A stretch of DNA of 39,469 nucleotides from a virus, in IMG/VR virus record IMGVR_UViG_3300000563_000007, positions 1 through 39,469 of that record. The stretch is one strand, 5' to 3'. The position numbers and the translations under genes are program-made. Of the stretch, positions 38,006 to 39,469 are shown piece by piece. The stretch's first letter is position 1; every line of letters starts with the position of its first letter. The notes under the pieces are model-generated. The model ran no database searches. It saw nothing but the letters and a program-made list of their open reading frames with translations, and was not told the origin of the DNA.

Positions 38006-39469
38006 TATTCTTTAAGTTTAAAATCAGAAGCTTCAACTATTCCTGAACTTCCTTCTATTTCCAAAACTGTCTCCCAAATATAATATCCGTTCATTCTTTG
38101 AATTTGAAAAACGCTACGATTAGAAGGAACAAAAATACACCAAGAACCTATTACTGGAGATCCTGTAAATCCTAATATTATTCTCTGCTCCGATCTAAGA
38201 TTAATATTTGCATCCATTACACTAACTTGAGAACCAGAGACTTCTAAAGTATCTGTTGTATCTAAAACTCCTCCAGAACCTGTAACAATTACTTTGTTTG
38301 AGGTACTGCCTATTTTTCCATCTCTTGTAATATTGCCGTGTGTATGGTTTCCTGGCGTTACCTGTGTGGCTCCAGTTCCAAAATCAATGCTCCACGTCCT
38401 GTTAGCACTGCCATTGTAACTGCTTCCTGATATACCATTGCCCGTGCTCAATGTTGCCAAATCGATCACCTCGGTAAGATCACTCAACCCCTCTCGTGTT
38501 AATTTAAGGCTGCGGGTGTTTGTGGTAAAATCTATACCGCTAACATAATAGTTAGTCCCATTGCCCGAAGGTGCATCAACAAACTCAAGGGCTGTCTGTC
38601 CACTGTTGACAGCCACAAACTTTCCAGCAGCACCTGTATAATTGCCCGGCGTGTCGGTTAGCCCTGTAAAACTTGTCACCCCGTTTTCCCCTGCTGGCGT
38701 GTCCCATGACGGAGCACTGCTCGTGCCATTACTCTTTAAGAATGTACCGTCAGCACCAAGGGCAAGCTCTATAATGTTTTTACCTGCATCAGCGTAAAAC
38801 ACCCTCCATGTGTTTGCACTCTCATGGTCGTCCGTTTCACTTATAGTATGTTTTCTTACATGCCGGGCAGCATAGGCATCGTCCCATTGCCCCTGTTTTG
38901 TCAGTGTAGGTAAGCCGTACCCTGATGCATAAGACAGTGTAAGTGTTCCTAATGTAGTTACTGGCGATCCGCTCACGCTAAACCCTGTAGGGGCTGAAAG
39001 TCCCACCTCTGTAACCGTCCCACCCCCTTCACCTTCGGGAGGTGCAGAGTTTTCCCAGTTGCCTGTACTTAAGTTATAATACAGCCCATGTCCGTCTTGC
39101 AGGTTGTCTATGTCGGTATCTGTCAGCGCAGATAATGTGGTTGCAGCCCCTCCCAGCTCACTGGGGTCAACCTCATAAACCATCCCAGAACTCCTAATGG
39201 CAAGAATGTTATTTGTCTTCAGACCGATGTTATCCCTAAGGCCAGGCATATAAACATCGCCGCCCATATCAACTTGAAACAATGTATCGCCCCCGCTATT
39301 TTCTATAACAGTGGCAATCTGCCCGTTTGAAGAAAAAGGAGCACGCATAGCAAGCCCACTAAGCTCATTACCTGCTATAATCTCCTGCAATGTCTGGCTG
39401 ATGTTGCCCAGCACAATAACATTATGCACCCCCTTGATAGCATCACGAGAATTAGCACCAAGTACATAC
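38005..39469 (-). CDS. Tail fibre protein, 5' end outside window
   Basis: The frame runs to the right edge with no stop (upstream residues YVLGANSRDAIKGVHNVIVL), so the gene begins outside; GTG at 39427-39429 is an internal codon, not the start. The visible part is a Gly/Ser/Thr-rich beta fibre with repeats such as LGANS...VHNVIVLGN (a trimeric fibre motif), LSALTDTDIDNLQDGHGLYY, TSFTGLTDTPGNYTGAAGKF and LEVSGSQVSV. Its N-terminal part is GC-richer than the C-terminal 100 residues, a composition break at about 38340. It is followed with a one-base overlap by the FISUMP gene, as for a fibre and its adhesin tip. Confidence 0.75.
   Translation of the reverse strand, partial: YVLGANSRDAIKGVHNVIVLGNISQTLQEIIAGNELSGLAMRAPFSSNGQIATVIENSGGDTLFQVDMGGDVYMPGLRDNIGLKTNNILAIRSSGMVYEVDPSELGGAATTLSALTDTDIDNLQDGHGLYYNLSTGNWENSAPPEGEGGGTVTEVGLSAPTGFSVSGSPVTTLGTLTLSYASGYGLPTLTKQGQWDDAYAARHVRKHTISETDDHESANTWRVFYADAGKNIIELALGADGTFLKSNGTSSAPSWDTPAGENGVTSFTGLTDTPGNYTGAAGKFVAVNSGQTALEFVDAPSGNGTNYYVSGIDFTTNTRSLKLTREGLSDLTEVIDLATLSTGNGISGSSYNGSANRTWSIDFGTGATQVTPGNHTHGNITRDGKIGSTSNKVIVTGSGGVLDTTDTLEVSGSQVSVMDANINLRSEQRIILGFTGSPVIGSWCIFVPSNRSVFQIQRMNGYYIWETVLEIEGSSGIVEASDFKLKE

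Noticed and set aside
39427-39429. GTG codon as the start of the tail-fibre gene
   Set aside because: The same frame stays open to the window edge with fibre-like sequence (LGANSRDAIKG), so the true start is outside.
1-39469. Stop-codon recoding as in some crAss-like phages
   Set aside because: Genes end normally at TAA, TAG and TGA and known proteins such as polymerase, dUTPase and RecA are full length with the standard code.

Overview
This 39.5 kb window is part of a tailed double-stranded DNA phage genome (or a very phage-like prophage), almost certainly of a Bacteroidetes/Flavobacteria-type host. The host inference rests on: repeated promoters of the form TTG-N17..23-TAnnTTTG (the Bacteroidetes primary-sigma consensus); A/T-rich leaders without Shine-Dalgarno sequences; strongly AT-rich DNA; and a tail protein built from FISUMP (Fib_succ_major) modules and a Listeria-Bacteroides-repeat-like tail. 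The standard genetic code fits (TAA, TAG and TGA all end genes). I see no tRNA, terminase, portal, capsid or RNA polymerase gene, so the virion head genes must lie outside the window.

Layout, read on the minus strand, which carries all genes but one. (a) 39469-31439: late region. A 5'-truncated tail-fibre gene, a FISUMP receptor-binding-type protein, a gene interrupted by a G9 tract, a lysis cassette (holin-like membrane proteins, a coiled-coil membrane protein, a membrane-anchored CHAP-type endolysin, a candidate unimolecular spanin) and two more structural genes, ending at a hairpin terminator at about 31.4 kb. (b) 30741-31370, plus strand: a lone sigma-factor-like gene with its own host-type promoter, facing the late region across the shared terminator. 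(c) 30585-11576: replication, recombination and nucleotide metabolism. DnaB-like helicase, DnaG-like primase, UvsW-like helicase, two thymidylate-synthase-fold proteins around a dUTPase, a conserved unknown, dCMP deaminase, family A DNA polymerase, a UvsY-like candidate, a gp32-like SSB, RecA/UvsX, a flap exonuclease, a P-loop kinase, the SbcD/SbcC (gp47/gp46) pair, a PD-(D/E)XK resolvase-type nuclease, a NusG-like protein and an HTH-bearing protein. (d) 11500-1: small, mostly unknown genes (DUF932, KTSC, a zinc-binding protein, small membrane proteins, lysine-rich and acidic proteins) in short transcription units with their own promoters and terminators.

How it fits together: helicase, primase, polymerase, SSB and exonuclease form a T7/T4-type replisome; RecA, UvsW, gp46/47 and the possible UvsY supply recombination-dependent replication and repair; dCMP deaminase, dUTPase and the TS-fold proteins feed the pyrimidine pool. 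Both TS-fold proteins appear to carry Asp where thymidylate synthase uses Asn to select dUMP, the substitution typical of dCMP hydroxymethylases, so a modified-cytosine pathway is the most interesting metabolic hypothesis. Regulation appears to combine host-type promoters, phage terminators fused to promoters, a NusG-like factor and the sigma-like protein.

All family assignments are from reading sequence by eye; no search was run. Residue positions are counted by hand.
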